DNA of 59,180 nt from BOKV01 sp049289295 (GCA_049289295.1 JBATLL010000077.1:1-59180), one strand, 5' to 3'; positions 1 to 8,938 are shown, counted from the stretch's first letter. Notes: a model not told the origin generated them from the sequence alone. Program-made: numbers and translations.

Positions 1-18
1 AAGGGTCTTGCGGATCAT
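1..18 (-). CDS. Start of a gene running off the left edge (partial)
   Basis: Only the first six codons are inside the window, reading M-I-R-K-T-L from an ATG at position 18. A good ribosome binding site (AGAGGAG, about seven bases before the ATG) supports a real start. A basic N-terminus of this kind is compatible with a signal peptide, for example of an ABC transporter binding protein. That is a guess from six residues and the PuuB-like neighbour; no family can be assigned. Confidence 0.55.
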
Positions 19-165
19 GGTTTCAACTCCTCTGTGTTTCGCCGGAGGCATCAGCGCCTTCCGATGACCATGAGATAGCAAGCCACGAAACCCGACGATG
101 TGCATTAAGGCACATGGCGATACACATGCAAGAATTGCTGGCACCGTCGGCCCGGGGTAACAGCC

Positions 166-1512
166 CTAGAGCCATTCATCCTGGATCGAATAGCCAATAT
201 AGGCAGCGCGAAGCATGGCCTTGCGCGCATAAGCGAATGGAAAGGCTTTCAACGGCGCGGTCATTACAGATGGGAGAGCCTCGCCAAGTGCCTGACCACC
301 AGCCATGACGGTAGCAATCCTGTTGCCCGCGTAGCTGCCCATGGCCACGCCGTTCCCATGCCAGCCGAAAGCTGCCCAGGCTCCATCAACGCCTGGAACA
401 GGCCCTGCGAAGGGAACCAGGGGCCAGGTCAGGCACACAAGGCCCGACCAGGAATATTCTGTTTCCACATCAGCCCAGGCCGGGAACATGGCTTCAAATG
501 TCCGCCTCAATTGACCAATGCCCCGGTCGACACCAGCGGGCGAAGCGTCAAGACCTCCCCTGCCGCCAAACAGGAACCGGTTGTCGGGAAGCAGGCGAAA
601 ATAGTGCAGCAACCGGCGAGTGTCGGCAGCGGGAACCGTTGTGCTCCAGGCCTGTGCGGCGATTTCGCTCTGGCCAAGTTGTCGCGTGACGAGAATGCGC
701 GAAAGAGCAGGAAGAGCGGTCCCTGCAAGCTGGCCCAAAAGATTGTCCTGCGTATAGCCGTTTGTGGCCACAAGCACCTTGCCGGCTGTCACCTCGCCCT
801 GTGCGGTACGCAACAGATGGGCATCGCCGCGCCTGGTCCATGCCTGGACAGGCGAGAAAGGCACGAGATGAACCCCGGTTCCATGCGCGAGGCGCGCCAG
901 TCCTCGCAGATATTTGAGCGGATGAAGGCCGAATGTGGTGCGCCCAAGAAGGCCTGCATGGAACAACGGGCCGCCAAAACCGCGTTCAATCAACGCCTCC
1001 CGTTGCAGGAACTCTGTTTCTTCGCCGAAAAACGACCTGGCGAACGCCTGTTCCTCACGCAGATCATCCACCCGGTTGGGCTTGTGGGCCAGCGACAGGT
1101 CCGCCCGTTCAACTGCATCAGCATCGATGGCGGCAGCTTCGAGCAACTGCGCAACATGGTCTACAGCCAGACGCTGGGCGCGATGAAAGCGCCTTGTCTC
1201 GGTTTCACCATAGCGCGCGATCATTGTCGATACTGGCAGTTTGGCGGAACCGGGGCAGCAAAAACCGCCATTCCTGCCAGATGCACCCCAGCCGAAGGGA
1301 CCCGCTTCCAATACGGTTACCGAAAGCCCGAAATCACGCATGAGGACAAGTGCCGCATTCAGGCCGGTGAAGCCACCACCAATGATTGCGACATCACATT
1401 GATGTGCACCCTCAAGTGGCGAAAGCTGCAGGTCGAGTGGCGGTGCTGACGCTTCCCACCAGGATGGTTGCAGTTTCGAGCGGTCGTAGGCGGAGGCATG
1501 ATAGAGCTGCAT
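166..1512 (-). CDS. FAD-dependent amine oxidase, PuuB/OrdL-like (DAO family)
   Basis: A 448-residue flavoprotein of the D-amino-acid-oxidase superfamily. The dinucleotide-binding motif (V-A-I-I-G-G-G-F-T-G) is near residues 41-50, followed by a GWGASGRNGG motif typical of gamma-glutamylputrescine oxidase relatives. The C-terminus carries the second FAD-contacting stretch around G-W-H-G-N-G-V. It should oxidise a secondary amine or N-substituted amino acid, passing electrons to O2 or a carrier in the cytoplasm. The substrate cannot be read from sequence. It is a clear paralogue of the PuuB at 39682-40989 but is not next to a glutamine-synthetase-like gene here. The gene to its left, read in the same direction, may be part of the same uptake and oxidation locus, which continues outside the window. 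Start chosen at the ATG at 1512, with AGGA just upstream. Confidence 0.8.
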   Translation of the reverse strand: MQLYHASAYDRSKLQPSWWEASAPPLDLQLSPLEGAHQCDVAIIGGGFTGLNAALVLMRDFGLSVTVLEAGPFGWGASGRNGGFCCPGSAKLPVSTMIARYGETETRRFHRAQRLAVDHVAQLLEAAAIDADAVERADLSLAHKPNRVDDLREEQAFARSFFGEETEFLQREALIERGFGGPLFHAGLLGRTTFGLHPLKYLRGLARLAHGTGVHLVPFSPVQAWTRRGDAHLLRTAQGEVTAGKVLVATNGYTQDNLLGQLAGTALPALSRILVTRQLGQSEIAAQAWSTTVPAADTRRLLHYFRLLPDNRFLFGGRGGLDASPAGVDRGIGQLRRTFEAMFPAWADVETEYSWSGLVCLTWPLVPFAGPVPGVDGAWAAFGWHGNGVAMGSYAGNRIATVMAGGQALGEALPSVMTAPLKAFPFAYARKAMLRAAYIGYSIQDEWL

Positions 1513-1659
1513 GCATCCTGATTGCTGCTCTTTTCAACCAGCGTCAAGCGCCGCGGAATGGTTGCATCGACAGCAAAACTCGGCCAAACAGCGGAAACGG
1601 AATCTTGACTGGTCATCTGCATTATCAACCGGTCAAACAGCCAGCGGGACAAGGCAGCC

Positions 1660-2274
1660 ATGACGATAAGATTTCACAAGGGCGATCTTGACGATCTGTC
1701 GCGCTATCGCAAGAGCGCCGCGATTGATTCAGAAACGCTGGGACTGGTTCCGGCCCGCGACAGGCTGTGTGTCGTTCAGCTTTCGCCTGGGGACGGCACA
1801 GCCGACGTGGTTCAGATCTCCAAGGGTCAGAAAAGCGCTCCCAATCTCGAAAAGCTTCTGGCTGACCCGGAAGTCGAGAAGATCTTCCATTTCGCCCGCT
1901 TCGATGTCGCCGTCCTCTTCCATGCTTTCGGGGTCATGACGCAACCGGTCTACTGCACGAAGATTGCGTCCAGGCTAACCCGCACCTACACGGACCGGCA
2001 CGGACTGAAGGATATCTGCAAGGAACTGCTTGGCGTCGATCTTTCAAAACTGCAACAAAGTTCTGACTGGGCAGCGGAAGAACTCAGCCAGGCACAGCTT
2101 GAATATGCTGCCTCCGATGTCTTGTACCTTCACCAGCTGAAGGATCGTCTTGACGCGATGCTTGCACGCGAAGGGCGCACCGAATTTGCACAGGCGGCAT
2201 TCCGGTTTCTGCCGTGGCGCGCTCGCCTTGACCTTGCTGGATGGCCGGAAGACGACATTTTCGCCCATAGCTGA
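1660..2274 (+). CDS. rnd: Ribonuclease D (short alphaproteobacterial form)
   Basis: A 204-residue 3'-5' exonuclease of the DEDDy family, acting on tRNA and other stable-RNA 3' ends. Catalytic residues visible are D23 and E25 in the I-D-S-E-T motif, D82 in H-F-A-R-F-D, and Y149 with D153 in E-Y-A-A-S-D. The protein is about half the length of E. coli RNase D because the C-terminal HRDC domains are absent, which is usual for alphaproteobacterial versions. It lies just upstream of lptC in the same direction, as in many Hyphomicrobiales. The ATG at 1660 follows CAAGGCAGCC, an acceptable but not strong binding site. Confidence 0.9.
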   Translation: MTIRFHKGDLDDLSRYRKSAAIDSETLGLVPARDRLCVVQLSPGDGTADVVQISKGQKSAPNLEKLLADPEVEKIFHFARFDVAVLFHAFGVMTQPVYCTKIASRLTRTYTDRHGLKDICKELLGVDLSKLQQSSDWAAEELSQAQLEYAASDVLYLHQLKDRLDAMLAREGRTEFAQAAFRFLPWRARLDLAGWPEDDIFAHS

Positions 2275-2471
2275 TCTAGAGGTAGCGCTGAAACCTTACC
2301 AGCGCGCAGGCTGGTCTAACCGTCGGTTTCGCCGTAAAAAGGACAAGAAACTTTCGTTGCTGCATGGGACTTTCTGCAGCTTCGACAAATCCGGACAGGA
2401 CCTTGGCGTATCCAGACTCTTCCAGCAACCGGGGACAGGGCGGCTATCCGCATTCGGATGGCAGGGCGCAC

Positions 2472-3167
2472 ATGCGTCGGGAAGTCGGCAATTTCTCCTC
2501 ATCAGGCCGCGGGTTGGCGGAATTCGAGCGCGCAAGGCGTCACAGTCTTTTTGTGCGTTATCTCAAGATCGGTTTGCCGCTGGGCGGAGTGCTGGTTATC
2601 GCCGGAATTGCACTGACACTTTTCCTGAAGACATCCGGCACGCCATCCATCACGCTGGATGAAGTGAAGGTAGAGGATGGCAAACTTGTCATGGACAATC
2701 CGGAAGTAACCGGATCGGACCCGCAAAACCGCCCCTACAGCTTCACGGCCACGCGCGCCACGCAGGATGCAGCCAAACCGACCCAGATTTCTCTCGATGA
2801 CATTCGCGCGCACCTTCCCATGGGAGGGACGCAGCAGGCACATGTCGATGCGGGCACGGGCCTTTACGACGCGGATGCCAAGACGCTCGAACTGGGCAAT
2901 GATGTTGTCCTGCGAACCGATGACGGCATGACTGTCCAGCTTCAACAGGCCCATGTCGACATCAATTCCAGCACAATGAGTTCCACCTTGCCCGTTATCG
3001 TGGATACGGCCAGGGCCCGCGTCACGGCGGGAGCCATGGAGGTCCGCGACAAGGGAAAAACCGTGGCGTTTACAGGGAATGTGCGCGTCGTGCTGCAGCC
3101 TGCTGAAGGCGGAGCTCTCAAGGAAAGCCCCCTTCGCGGTCAGGCTGGCCAGACGCAAGCGCAGTGA
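2472..3167 (+). CDS. lptC: LPS export periplasmic protein LptC
   Basis: A bitopic inner-membrane protein linking the LptBFG transporter to periplasmic LptA. One transmembrane helix (about residues 27-50, after a basic R-A-R-R-H-S stretch) is followed by a beta-jellyroll periplasmic domain with repeated acidic/hydrophobic strands. The product is 231 residues from the ATG at 2472. The reading frame is open further upstream and a start at 2364 would add 36 residues of low-complexity sequence; I prefer 2472 because AGGG precedes it and the length then fits the family. The last codons overlap the start of lptA by four bases (GTGA), so the two are translationally coupled. Confidence 0.85.
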   Translation: MRREVGNFSSSGRGLAEFERARRHSLFVRYLKIGLPLGGVLVIAGIALTLFLKTSGTPSITLDEVKVEDGKLVMDNPEVTGSDPQNRPYSFTATRATQDAAKPTQISLDDIRAHLPMGGTQQAHVDAGTGLYDADAKTLELGNDVVLRTDDGMTVQLQQAHVDINSSTMSSTLPVIVDTARARVTAGAMEVRDKGKTVAFTGNVRVVLQPAEGGALKESPLRGQAGQTQAQ

Positions 3168-4543
3168 ACATGATTGCCAGGAACACAGCCCTGCTCTGCT
3201 TATTCCTGCTGGTTGGAATTGCCCCCGCGCGCGCAACCGACGCGACAGCAGGCATTGATGCGGGCAATGTCCCGGTTGAAATAACTGCCCAGTCCCTGGT
3301 GATATCGCAGGATGAGCAAACAGCCGTTTTTAGCGGCGATGTTGTCGCGACCCAGGGCGAGACGCGGCTGAAAAGCCGCACGATGAGTGTTCGCTACACC
3401 AACAATGGGCAGGCGGAAAATACGCTGGGTGGCAACCTGGAGAAGGTGGTTGCACAAGGTGACGTGGTCATCGAGACAGCAGGCCAGACCGCGAGCGCCG
3501 ACATGGCGGTAGTCGAACCGGCCAGATCCGTTGCCGAATTGTCCGGGAATGTGGCGCTCGTTCAGGGCGAGACCCGGTTCGAGACGGACCGCATGACCAT
3601 CGAACTTCTGCCCGGCAATGGTCAGAACGGATCGACCAGTGCGATCGGCAAGGTCATTGCACCTGGTCCCGTCACAATCATTTCGCCCGGCCAGAGCGCC
3701 ACGGCACAAAGTGCGATCATCGACATGCAGGCAAGAATTGCCACTTTGACCGGGGATGTGACCGTCAACTCGGGCGACGGCAAACTCACTGCCGAAAGCA
3801 TGGAAGTGGCCTTTTCATCCAATGGCCAGAATGGCGGGCAGGTCGCGCAGGATGGCGTGCGCAATATCGTTGCGCGAACGAATGTACGCCTGCAGTCGGG
3901 CAAACAGCTCGTTCGGGCAGACACGCTGGATATTCGTACCCAGGAAAGGGTCGCCCATCTTTCCGGCAATGTGAGCGTCAGTGACGGCCCGTCTTCCCTT
4001 TCGACTGCCAAGCTTCGCATTGAATATGCTGCTTCCCAGGCGGGAACATCGGCAATTGGCGGCAATGTCCGACGCGTGATCGCACCCGGTGCCATCACAC
4101 TGCGCTCGAAGGACCAGACGGTGACCGCCGCCAGCGCCAACATCGACGTTCCAGGCCAGCTTGCCACCCTGGCCGGCAATGTCGAGGTCAAGCAGGGCGG
4201 GAGCCGCATGCGGACACAGAAGCTGCTGGTGCGCTTCAATTCCGGCGGTGGTTCATCAAGCCTGGGTGGCGGCATTCGGCAGATCGATGCCCCCGGCAAG
4301 GTTCGCCTGACATCCAGCGACCAGGTGGTGACCGCCGACAGGGCTGTCGTGCGGATGAAGGAAGATCGCGCAGTCCTTTCTGGCAATGTGGTGCTCAGTC
4401 AGGGTAAGAATGTCGTGAAAGGCTGCGAACTCGATTTCAATCTTGCAACTCAGTTCGCGAGCGTTAAGAAATGTCCGGACCAATCTGGCGGACGCGTGAA
4501 AATGTTGCTGACGCCGGGAAAAACCGGCGCGCAACAACAATGA
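3164..4543 (+). CDS. lptA: Multi-module LptA/OstA LPS-transport protein
   Basis: Periplasmic LPS bridge protein. A signal peptide ends near A-R-A (residue 24). Where a typical LptA has a single OstA module and about 170-200 residues, this one has 459. A signature of the form [LFT]-[ST]-G-[ND]-V followed about 15-20 residues later by a short hydrophobic strand occurs six times, with the central glycine at residues 58, 128, 197, 268, 338 and 407, a period of 69-71. Between signatures lies a second recurrent element, V-[IV]-A-x-G-x-V. This gives about five head-to-tail modules and a short C-terminal tail with two cysteines (421, 437). The GTG at 3164 overlaps the lptC stop; an ATG at 3170 is the alternative start. 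The gene sits between lptC and lptB, so its role is not in doubt, but the architecture is unusual. Confidence 0.88.
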   Translation: MNMIARNTALLCLFLLVGIAPARATDATAGIDAGNVPVEITAQSLVISQDEQTAVFSGDVVATQGETRLKSRTMSVRYTNNGQAENTLGGNLEKVVAQGDVVIETAGQTASADMAVVEPARSVAELSGNVALVQGETRFETDRMTIELLPGNGQNGSTSAIGKVIAPGPVTIISPGQSATAQSAIIDMQARIATLTGDVTVNSGDGKLTAESMEVAFSSNGQNGGQVAQDGVRNIVARTNVRLQSGKQLVRADTLDIRTQERVAHLSGNVSVSDGPSSLSTAKLRIEYAASQAGTSAIGGNVRRVIAPGAITLRSKDQTVTAASANIDVPGQLATLAGNVEVKQGGSRMRTQKLLVRFNSGGGSSSLGGGIRQIDAPGKVRLTSSDQVVTADRAVVRMKEDRAVLSGNVVLSQGKNVVKGCELDFNLATQFASVKKCPDQSGGRVKMLLTPGKTGAQQQ

Positions 4544-4556
4544 GGCTGGGGATTTC

Positions 4557-5624
4557 TTGAGCAAGGCCGGAACGGACCGATCCAACAAGCCACGGAAGAA
4601 GAAACCGGGTAACGCCATTCTTGGCCAGTTGCAGCAGACTGGCTCGGCGCTGCGCACGGTGGCGGGCGCTGTTGTTGATTCACTGCTTGGCCGCAGCAAA
4701 CCATCGGGCCCGGCCCGTGCACGCAGGGCACCAGCCCAGCCAAACGCGCCTTCAAACCAGCCCGCAGGCAGGCAAGGTGCTGCACCCAGGCAGGAAGCAG
4801 CAAACCGACCCTTGCGGCCAGGACAGCAATCCCCAGCACGAAAGAAGCAACCAGCGCCTGCTTCACTTGGCATTGCCACTTCAGTACAGCGGGCAGCCAG
4901 GCAGGGTGTGCTTGCGGTAACCGGCCTGCAGAAGAGCTACAAGGGTCGCCAGGTCGTGAAAGGCGTAACCCTTGGGGTACGCCGCGGCGAAGCGGTAGGC
5001 CTGCTCGGACCCAATGGTGCGGGCAAGACGACGTGCTTTTACATGATCACCGGACTTGTGCAGCCGGATGCCGGGCGCATCGAACTTGATGGGCATGAGA
5101 TAACCCAGACGCCAATGTATCGGCGAGCCCGCCTTGGTATCGGCTATCTCCCGCAGGAAGCCTCGATCTTCCGGGGACTGTCGGTGGAAAACAATATCCG
5201 CGCCGTGCTCGAGGTTGTTGAAAAGGATCGGGCTACGCGGGAACGCCAGCTTGATGCGCTGCTGGAAGAATTTTCAATTACCCATCTGCGCAAGCTGCCT
5301 TCCATTGCCCTTTCGGGTGGCGAGCGGCGGCGTTGCGAAATAGCAAGGGCCCTGGCAACACGACCCTCCTTCATGCTGCTCGATGAGCCCTTTGCAGGCA
5401 TCGACCCGATCGCGGTTGGCGATATTCAGGAACTGGTTCGCCACCTCACCCGACGCGGAATCGGTGTTCTGATCACGGACCATAATGTGCGGGAAACGCT
5501 CGGCCTGATCGACCGGGCCTATATCATCGCCAGCGGCCAGGTTCTGACGCATGGTCGGCCGGATGAAATTGTGCGCAACCCTGATGTGCGGCGCACATAT
5601 CTCGGTGAACAGTTTACACTTTGA
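4557..5624 (+). CDS. lptB: LPS export ATP-binding protein LptB with basic N-terminal extension
   Basis: Cytoplasmic ATPase of the LptBFG exporter. The ABC domain occupies about residues 118-355: Walker A G-P-N-G-A-G-K-T-T, signature S-G-G-E-R-R-R, Walker B M-L-L-D-E-P-F-A-G-I-D, and the H-loop D-H-N-V. That part alone equals the usual 238-240 residues. About 117 residues rich in Ala, Pro, Gln, Arg and Lys precede it, with no predicted fold. The only in-frame start for the long form is the TTG at 4557, preceded by GAGGCTGGGG. A GTG at 4908, with AGGCAGG before it, would give a standard-length protein. The frame is open throughout the extension and has no in-frame ATG, so the start must be decided experimentally. 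Confidence 0.88.
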   Translation: MSKAGTDRSNKPRKKKPGNAILGQLQQTGSALRTVAGAVVDSLLGRSKPSGPARARRAPAQPNAPSNQPAGRQGAAPRQEAANRPLRPGQQSPARKKQPAPASLGIATSVQRAARQGVLAVTGLQKSYKGRQVVKGVTLGVRRGEAVGLLGPNGAGKTTCFYMITGLVQPDAGRIELDGHEITQTPMYRRARLGIGYLPQEASIFRGLSVENNIRAVLEVVEKDRATRERQLDALLEEFSITHLRKLPSIALSGGERRRCEIARALATRPSFMLLDEPFAGIDPIAVGDIQELVRHLTRRGIGVLITDHNVRETLGLIDRAYIIASGQVLTHGRPDEIVRNPDVRRTYLGEQFTL

Positions 5625-5734
5625 ACACCCGGTGCTGTTATGGTTCCAAGCAAGAAACGGGCCAGTTTCCGACCTGATTGCGGAAACTGAATCGAATTCG
5701 GCAGCGCTTCAGCAGCTGCCACAGGGATACAGGC

Positions 5735-7258
5735 ATGGCACTATCCGCCAAACTTCAGGTCCGCCAGTCGCAATCGCTGGTGATGACGCCGCAGTTGATG
5801 CAGTCGATCCGCATCCTGCAGTTTTCCCATGCCGAGCTTCAGCAATTCGTCGAGCAGGAAGTGGAGCGAAATCCGCTGCTTGAGCTCATTCCATCGGGTA
5901 TCGAAACCGACCCGATGCGCCGAACCGGTGACCAGCAGGAAGCTGCAGGCGACACTGGCCGCGAGCGTGAGCGCGAAATCAGCGACGAACTCGAGACCAG
6001 CGGTGCCGTGCTCGAGGACAATCTGGGCACCGCGCTGGACAATGTCTATGACCGCGAGCCGGGTGAGATGGCGGGCCCCTTGTCCGGCGGTGGGTTCGAC
6101 AGCCTGCGAGGCGGCTCAGCCGGTTCAAGCGAGGATTTCGACCGCGTTGCGCAGATCGCATCACAACTGCCTACCTTGAGAGAGCATCTTTCGGCGCAGA
6201 TAGGCACAGAGCATTGCACCGCGGCCCAGAAACTTCTGGCGGAGGAAATCGCAGGCTCGCTCGACAATGACGGCTATCTGCGGCGACCGCTTGGCGATAT
6301 CGCCGCTTCCCTCGGGGCAAGTGAAACGCAAGTGCAGGACGCGTTGAAGATCGTGCAGGGTCTTGATCCCAGTGGCGTTGGCGCCCGGGATCTGGCCGAA
6401 TGCCTTGCGATCCAGTTGAAGGAAGCAGACCGTTTCGATCCGGCTATGGAAGCGCTGGTCGCCAATCTCGATCTGCTTGCCCGGCGTGATTTTCAGGCAC
6501 TGACCCGCTTGTGCGGTGTGGATGGCGAAGATCTTGGCGAGATGGTCCAGGAACTGCGCTCGCTCAATCCGCGGCCAGGCAGCGCCTTCGAGACCGAAGC
6601 GGTGCGGGCAGTGGCTCCCGATGTACTGGTCTCGGCGCGGCCAGATGGCAGCTGGGCGATAGAACTCAATAGCGAGACGCTGCCGAAGGTCCTGGTCAAC
6701 CGGACCTATTTCGCGACGGTCAAAGGTTCCTGCCGCAATGACACCGAGAAGGAATTCCTCGTCGATTGCCTGCAGACTGCCAACTGGCTGACAAAGAGCC
6801 TCGACCAGCGCGCCCAGACCATCCTGAAGGTTGCAGGCGAGATTGTTCGCCAGCAGGACCTGTTCCTGGCGCATGGTATCGCCCATCTGCGACCGCTCAA
6901 CCTGCGCACGGTCGCCGATGCGATCAAGATGCATGAATCGACGGTCAGCCGCGTCACCAGCAACAAATACATGATGACGCCTCGCGGGCTGTTCGAGATG
7001 AAGTATTTCTTCACCTCGGGCGTTTCTTCCGTCGAAGGCGATGAAGGCCATTCCGCCGAAGCGGTCAAACATCGCATACGCCAGCTGGTGGCGGAGGAGG
7101 CACCGGACGCCATTCTCTCCGACGACACACTGGTCGACATGCTGAAGAGCGAGGGCATCGACATTGCACGGCGCACTGTCGCCAAGTACCGGGAGGCCCT
7201 CAAGATTGCCTCATCCGTGCAGCGCAGACGGGAAAAACGGATGATGAGGGTCCGTTGA
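5735..7258 (+). CDS. rpoN: RNA polymerase sigma-54 factor
   Basis: Sigma-54, which directs RNA polymerase to -24/-12 promoters of nitrogen, carbon and flagellar genes and depends on AAA+ activators. The 507-residue protein starts with the Gln/Leu-rich region I (L-S-A-K-L-Q-V-R-Q-S-Q-S-L), passes through an acidic linker, and contains the core-binding region and helix-turn-helix. The RpoN box A-R-R-T-V-A-K-Y-R-E is at about 478-487. The open frame begins earlier, at a TTG (5678), but the ATG at 5735 is the proper start by family alignment and has AGGGAT upstream. The position downstream of lptB and upstream of hpf and ptsN is conserved in Proteobacteria. No -24/-12 promoter was recognised in the window. 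Confidence 0.95.
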   Translation: MALSAKLQVRQSQSLVMTPQLMQSIRILQFSHAELQQFVEQEVERNPLLELIPSGIETDPMRRTGDQQEAAGDTGREREREISDELETSGAVLEDNLGTALDNVYDREPGEMAGPLSGGGFDSLRGGSAGSSEDFDRVAQIASQLPTLREHLSAQIGTEHCTAAQKLLAEEIAGSLDNDGYLRRPLGDIAASLGASETQVQDALKIVQGLDPSGVGARDLAECLAIQLKEADRFDPAMEALVANLDLLARRDFQALTRLCGVDGEDLGEMVQELRSLNPRPGSAFETEAVRAVAPDVLVSARPDGSWAIELNSETLPKVLVNRTYFATVKGSCRNDTEKEFLVDCLQTANWLTKSLDQRAQTILKVAGEIVRQQDLFLAHGIAHLRPLNLRTVADAIKMHESTVSRVTSNKYMMTPRGLFEMKYFFTSGVSSVEGDEGHSAEAVKHRIRQLVAEEAPDAILSDDTLVDMLKSEGIDIARRTVAKYREALKIASSVQRRREKRMMRVR

Positions 7259-7533
7259 CCGGGCAAATCCATTCCCAGCGGCGACCGCGTATCTGATCGC
7301 GATATCTTGACAAGCACCATTGCTGGCAATAGAAGCGCGCCGTCACGCAAGGCAGCCGCGATCAGTAGCCAGGTGAAACCGCAAAGGCGGTTGTTACCGC
7401 AAGCGCATCTCCAGCATGACGAAAATATGCTGGAGAGATTTTACCACGCGCGCCGGAAGGACTATGCTCCGGGTGAGTCGCATCAGTTCATCGTGGCTAT
7501 GCACGTTCAGCACCAACAGGAGTATACATTTCC

Positions 7534-8112
7534 ATGAGCCTTCGCATTTCCGGCAAGCACATGAATGTTGGCGAAGCCTTGAGCCAGCGCATCAATGACC
7601 GGATCGAAGAGGCGGTGCGCAAATATTTTGAAGGCGGATACGAGGGTCAGGTGACACTGGAGAAATCCGGTGGTGCCTATGACTGCGACTGCTCAGTGCA
7701 CCTTGATACAGGCGTTGCCTTGCAGGCTACTGCACGCGGCCACGATGCGACCGCGTGTTTTGACGATGCCGCCGAGAGAATTGAAAAGCGCCTGCGTCGC
7801 TACAAGCGCAGGCTGAAGGATCATCACGGTGCAAATGCCGGCCGGAAGATGGCTGAAGCGAGCTATTCGGTTGTTGCTGCGCCGGAAGAGGACGAAGAAA
7901 TCCCCGAGGATTTCAATCCGCTGATCATTGCAGAATCTTTCACTCGCCTGGACACCCAGTCCGTAGCCCAGGCGGTCATGCAACTGGACCTGACTGACAG
8001 TCCTGTCGTTGTGTTCTCGAATGCGGCAAGTGGCGAGATTAACGTCGTCTACCGCCGGTCCGACGGCAATATCGGCTGGGTCGATCCGTCCCGATCCAGA
8101 CCGAAGGCCTAA
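7534..8112 (+). CDS. hpf: Ribosome hibernation promoting factor, long form
   Basis: A 192-residue ribosome-associated protein. The N-terminal part (to about residue 105) is the RaiA/HPF fold that occupies the mRNA and tRNA channel of the 30S subunit; the basic helix K-R-L-R-R-Y-K-R-R-L is clear. A short linker leads to the C-terminal domain (about 130-188, with V-Y-R-R-S-D-G-N-I-G-W), which in long HPFs dimerises to form 100S particles. The upstream gap of about 275 bases probably holds its own promoter. AGGAG lies about eleven bases before the ATG, a slightly long spacing. The gene sits between rpoN and ptsN as usual. Confidence 0.93.
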   Translation: MSLRISGKHMNVGEALSQRINDRIEEAVRKYFEGGYEGQVTLEKSGGAYDCDCSVHLDTGVALQATARGHDATACFDDAAERIEKRLRRYKRRLKDHHGANAGRKMAEASYSVVAAPEEDEEIPEDFNPLIIAESFTRLDTQSVAQAVMQLDLTDSPVVVFSNAASGEINVVYRRSDGNIGWVDPSRSRPKA

Positions 8113-8168
8113 TTTGGGCAATCATATTCCGAGGCAGCGCAGCAAGGCTGCCTTCGAAAGGAAACAAA

Positions 8169-8633
8169 ATGGATCTCAGTGACCTGTTGGGTCCCGGTGA
8201 TATCATCGCTGCGCTGAAGTCTAGTTCCAAACGGCAGCTCCTGCAGGATCTGTCGGAAAAGGCGGAAGCAAAGACAGGCATTCCAGCGCGCCAGATCTTC
8301 GATACGCTGCTGCAGCGCGAAAGGCTGGGCTCGACTGGCGTTGGCAACGGCATCGCCATTCCTCATGGCAAGTTGCCCGGTCTGACCAAGATCAGCGCCA
8401 TTTTCGCACGTCTTGACAAGGCAATCGACTATGAAGCGCTGGATGACCAGCCTGTCGATATCATCTTCCTGCTGCTCGCACCTGAAGGGGCTGGTGCTGA
8501 TCACCTCAAGGCGCTTGCACGCATCGCCAGGGTGATGCGCGAGCCGGACATGGTGAGCAAACTGCGCCACACGTCCGAGGCAAATGCGCTTTATGCCCTG
8601 CTCACGGATACGCCGGCTTCAAACGCAGCATAA
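8169..8633 (+). CDS. ptsN: PTS IIA-like nitrogen regulatory protein (EIIA-Ntr)
   Basis: A 154-residue EIIA domain of the nitrogen phosphotransferase system. The phospho-accepting histidine is H66 in the motif G-I-A-I-P-H-G-K. In alphaproteobacteria this protein receives phosphate from EI-Ntr and NPr and regulates potassium transport, ABC transporters and kinases; no sugar transport is implied. The genes for EI-Ntr and NPr are not in the window. AAGGAAA precedes the ATG at a good distance. The gene follows hpf by 56 bases and may share its transcript. Confidence 0.94.
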   Translation: MDLSDLLGPGDIIAALKSSSKRQLLQDLSEKAEAKTGIPARQIFDTLLQRERLGSTGVGNGIAIPHGKLPGLTKISAIFARLDKAIDYEALDDQPVDIIFLLLAPEGAGADHLKALARIARVMREPDMVSKLRHTSEANALYALLTDTPASNAA

Positions 8634-8645
8634 TCCCACACGAGA

Positions 8646-8663
8646 CCAGGGTCAGGACCCTGG
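8646..8663. terminator. Perfect palindrome between convergent genes
   Basis: CCAGGGTC and GACCCTGG are perfect inverted arms separated by two bases. The palindrome sits between the ends of ptsN (plus strand) and the DUF1150 gene (minus strand). It could end transcription from both sides, but no T-run follows on either strand, so this is a weak terminator call. It could instead be a scattered palindromic repeat. Confidence 0.4.
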
Positions 8664-8680
8664 CCCGTGCCTTCACGGCG

Positions 8681-8938
8681 TCAATGCACCGCTACCGGTA
8701 TCAGGTCGTTGTCGAACGCTGTCGACCATGCGCCGCCAGCATCGCCAGCAACCGCGATTGGCGTGCCATCGGCGGAAAACAGCACCCATACGAGCACGTC
8801 ATCGGGCACGTCCATGGCGTCGGGGAAAGCCTTCGCCAGTTCTCTTCCGCTGATCCGGCGCATATAGGCGATGTGCCCATTGCCGATGCCGGCCAATTCC
8901 TCGGCGCTGATCGGTGTAAATCCAGATTCATGTCGCAT
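8681..8938 (-). CDS. DUF1150 family protein
   Basis: A small 85-residue protein recognised as DUF1150, found almost only in Hyphomicrobiales and relatives. Its function is not known. It contains no signal peptide or membrane segment; the conserved core is around I-A-Y-M-R and V-L-F-S-A-D-G-T-P-I. A strong binding site (AAGGAG) precedes the ATG at 8938. It lies 33 bases downstream of the small heat-shock gene and is probably cotranscribed with it, which suggests a role in stress or protein quality control. That link is inferred from position only. Confidence 0.85.
   Translation of the reverse strand: MRHESGFTPISAEELAGIGNGHIAYMRRISGRELAKAFPDAMDVPDDVLVWVLFSADGTPIAVAGDAGGAWSTAFDNDLIPVAVH

Noticed and set aside
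7259..7533. Sigma-54 (-24/-12) promoter upstream of hpf
   Set aside because: A TGGCA-like sequence exists but no TTGC element at the right distance.
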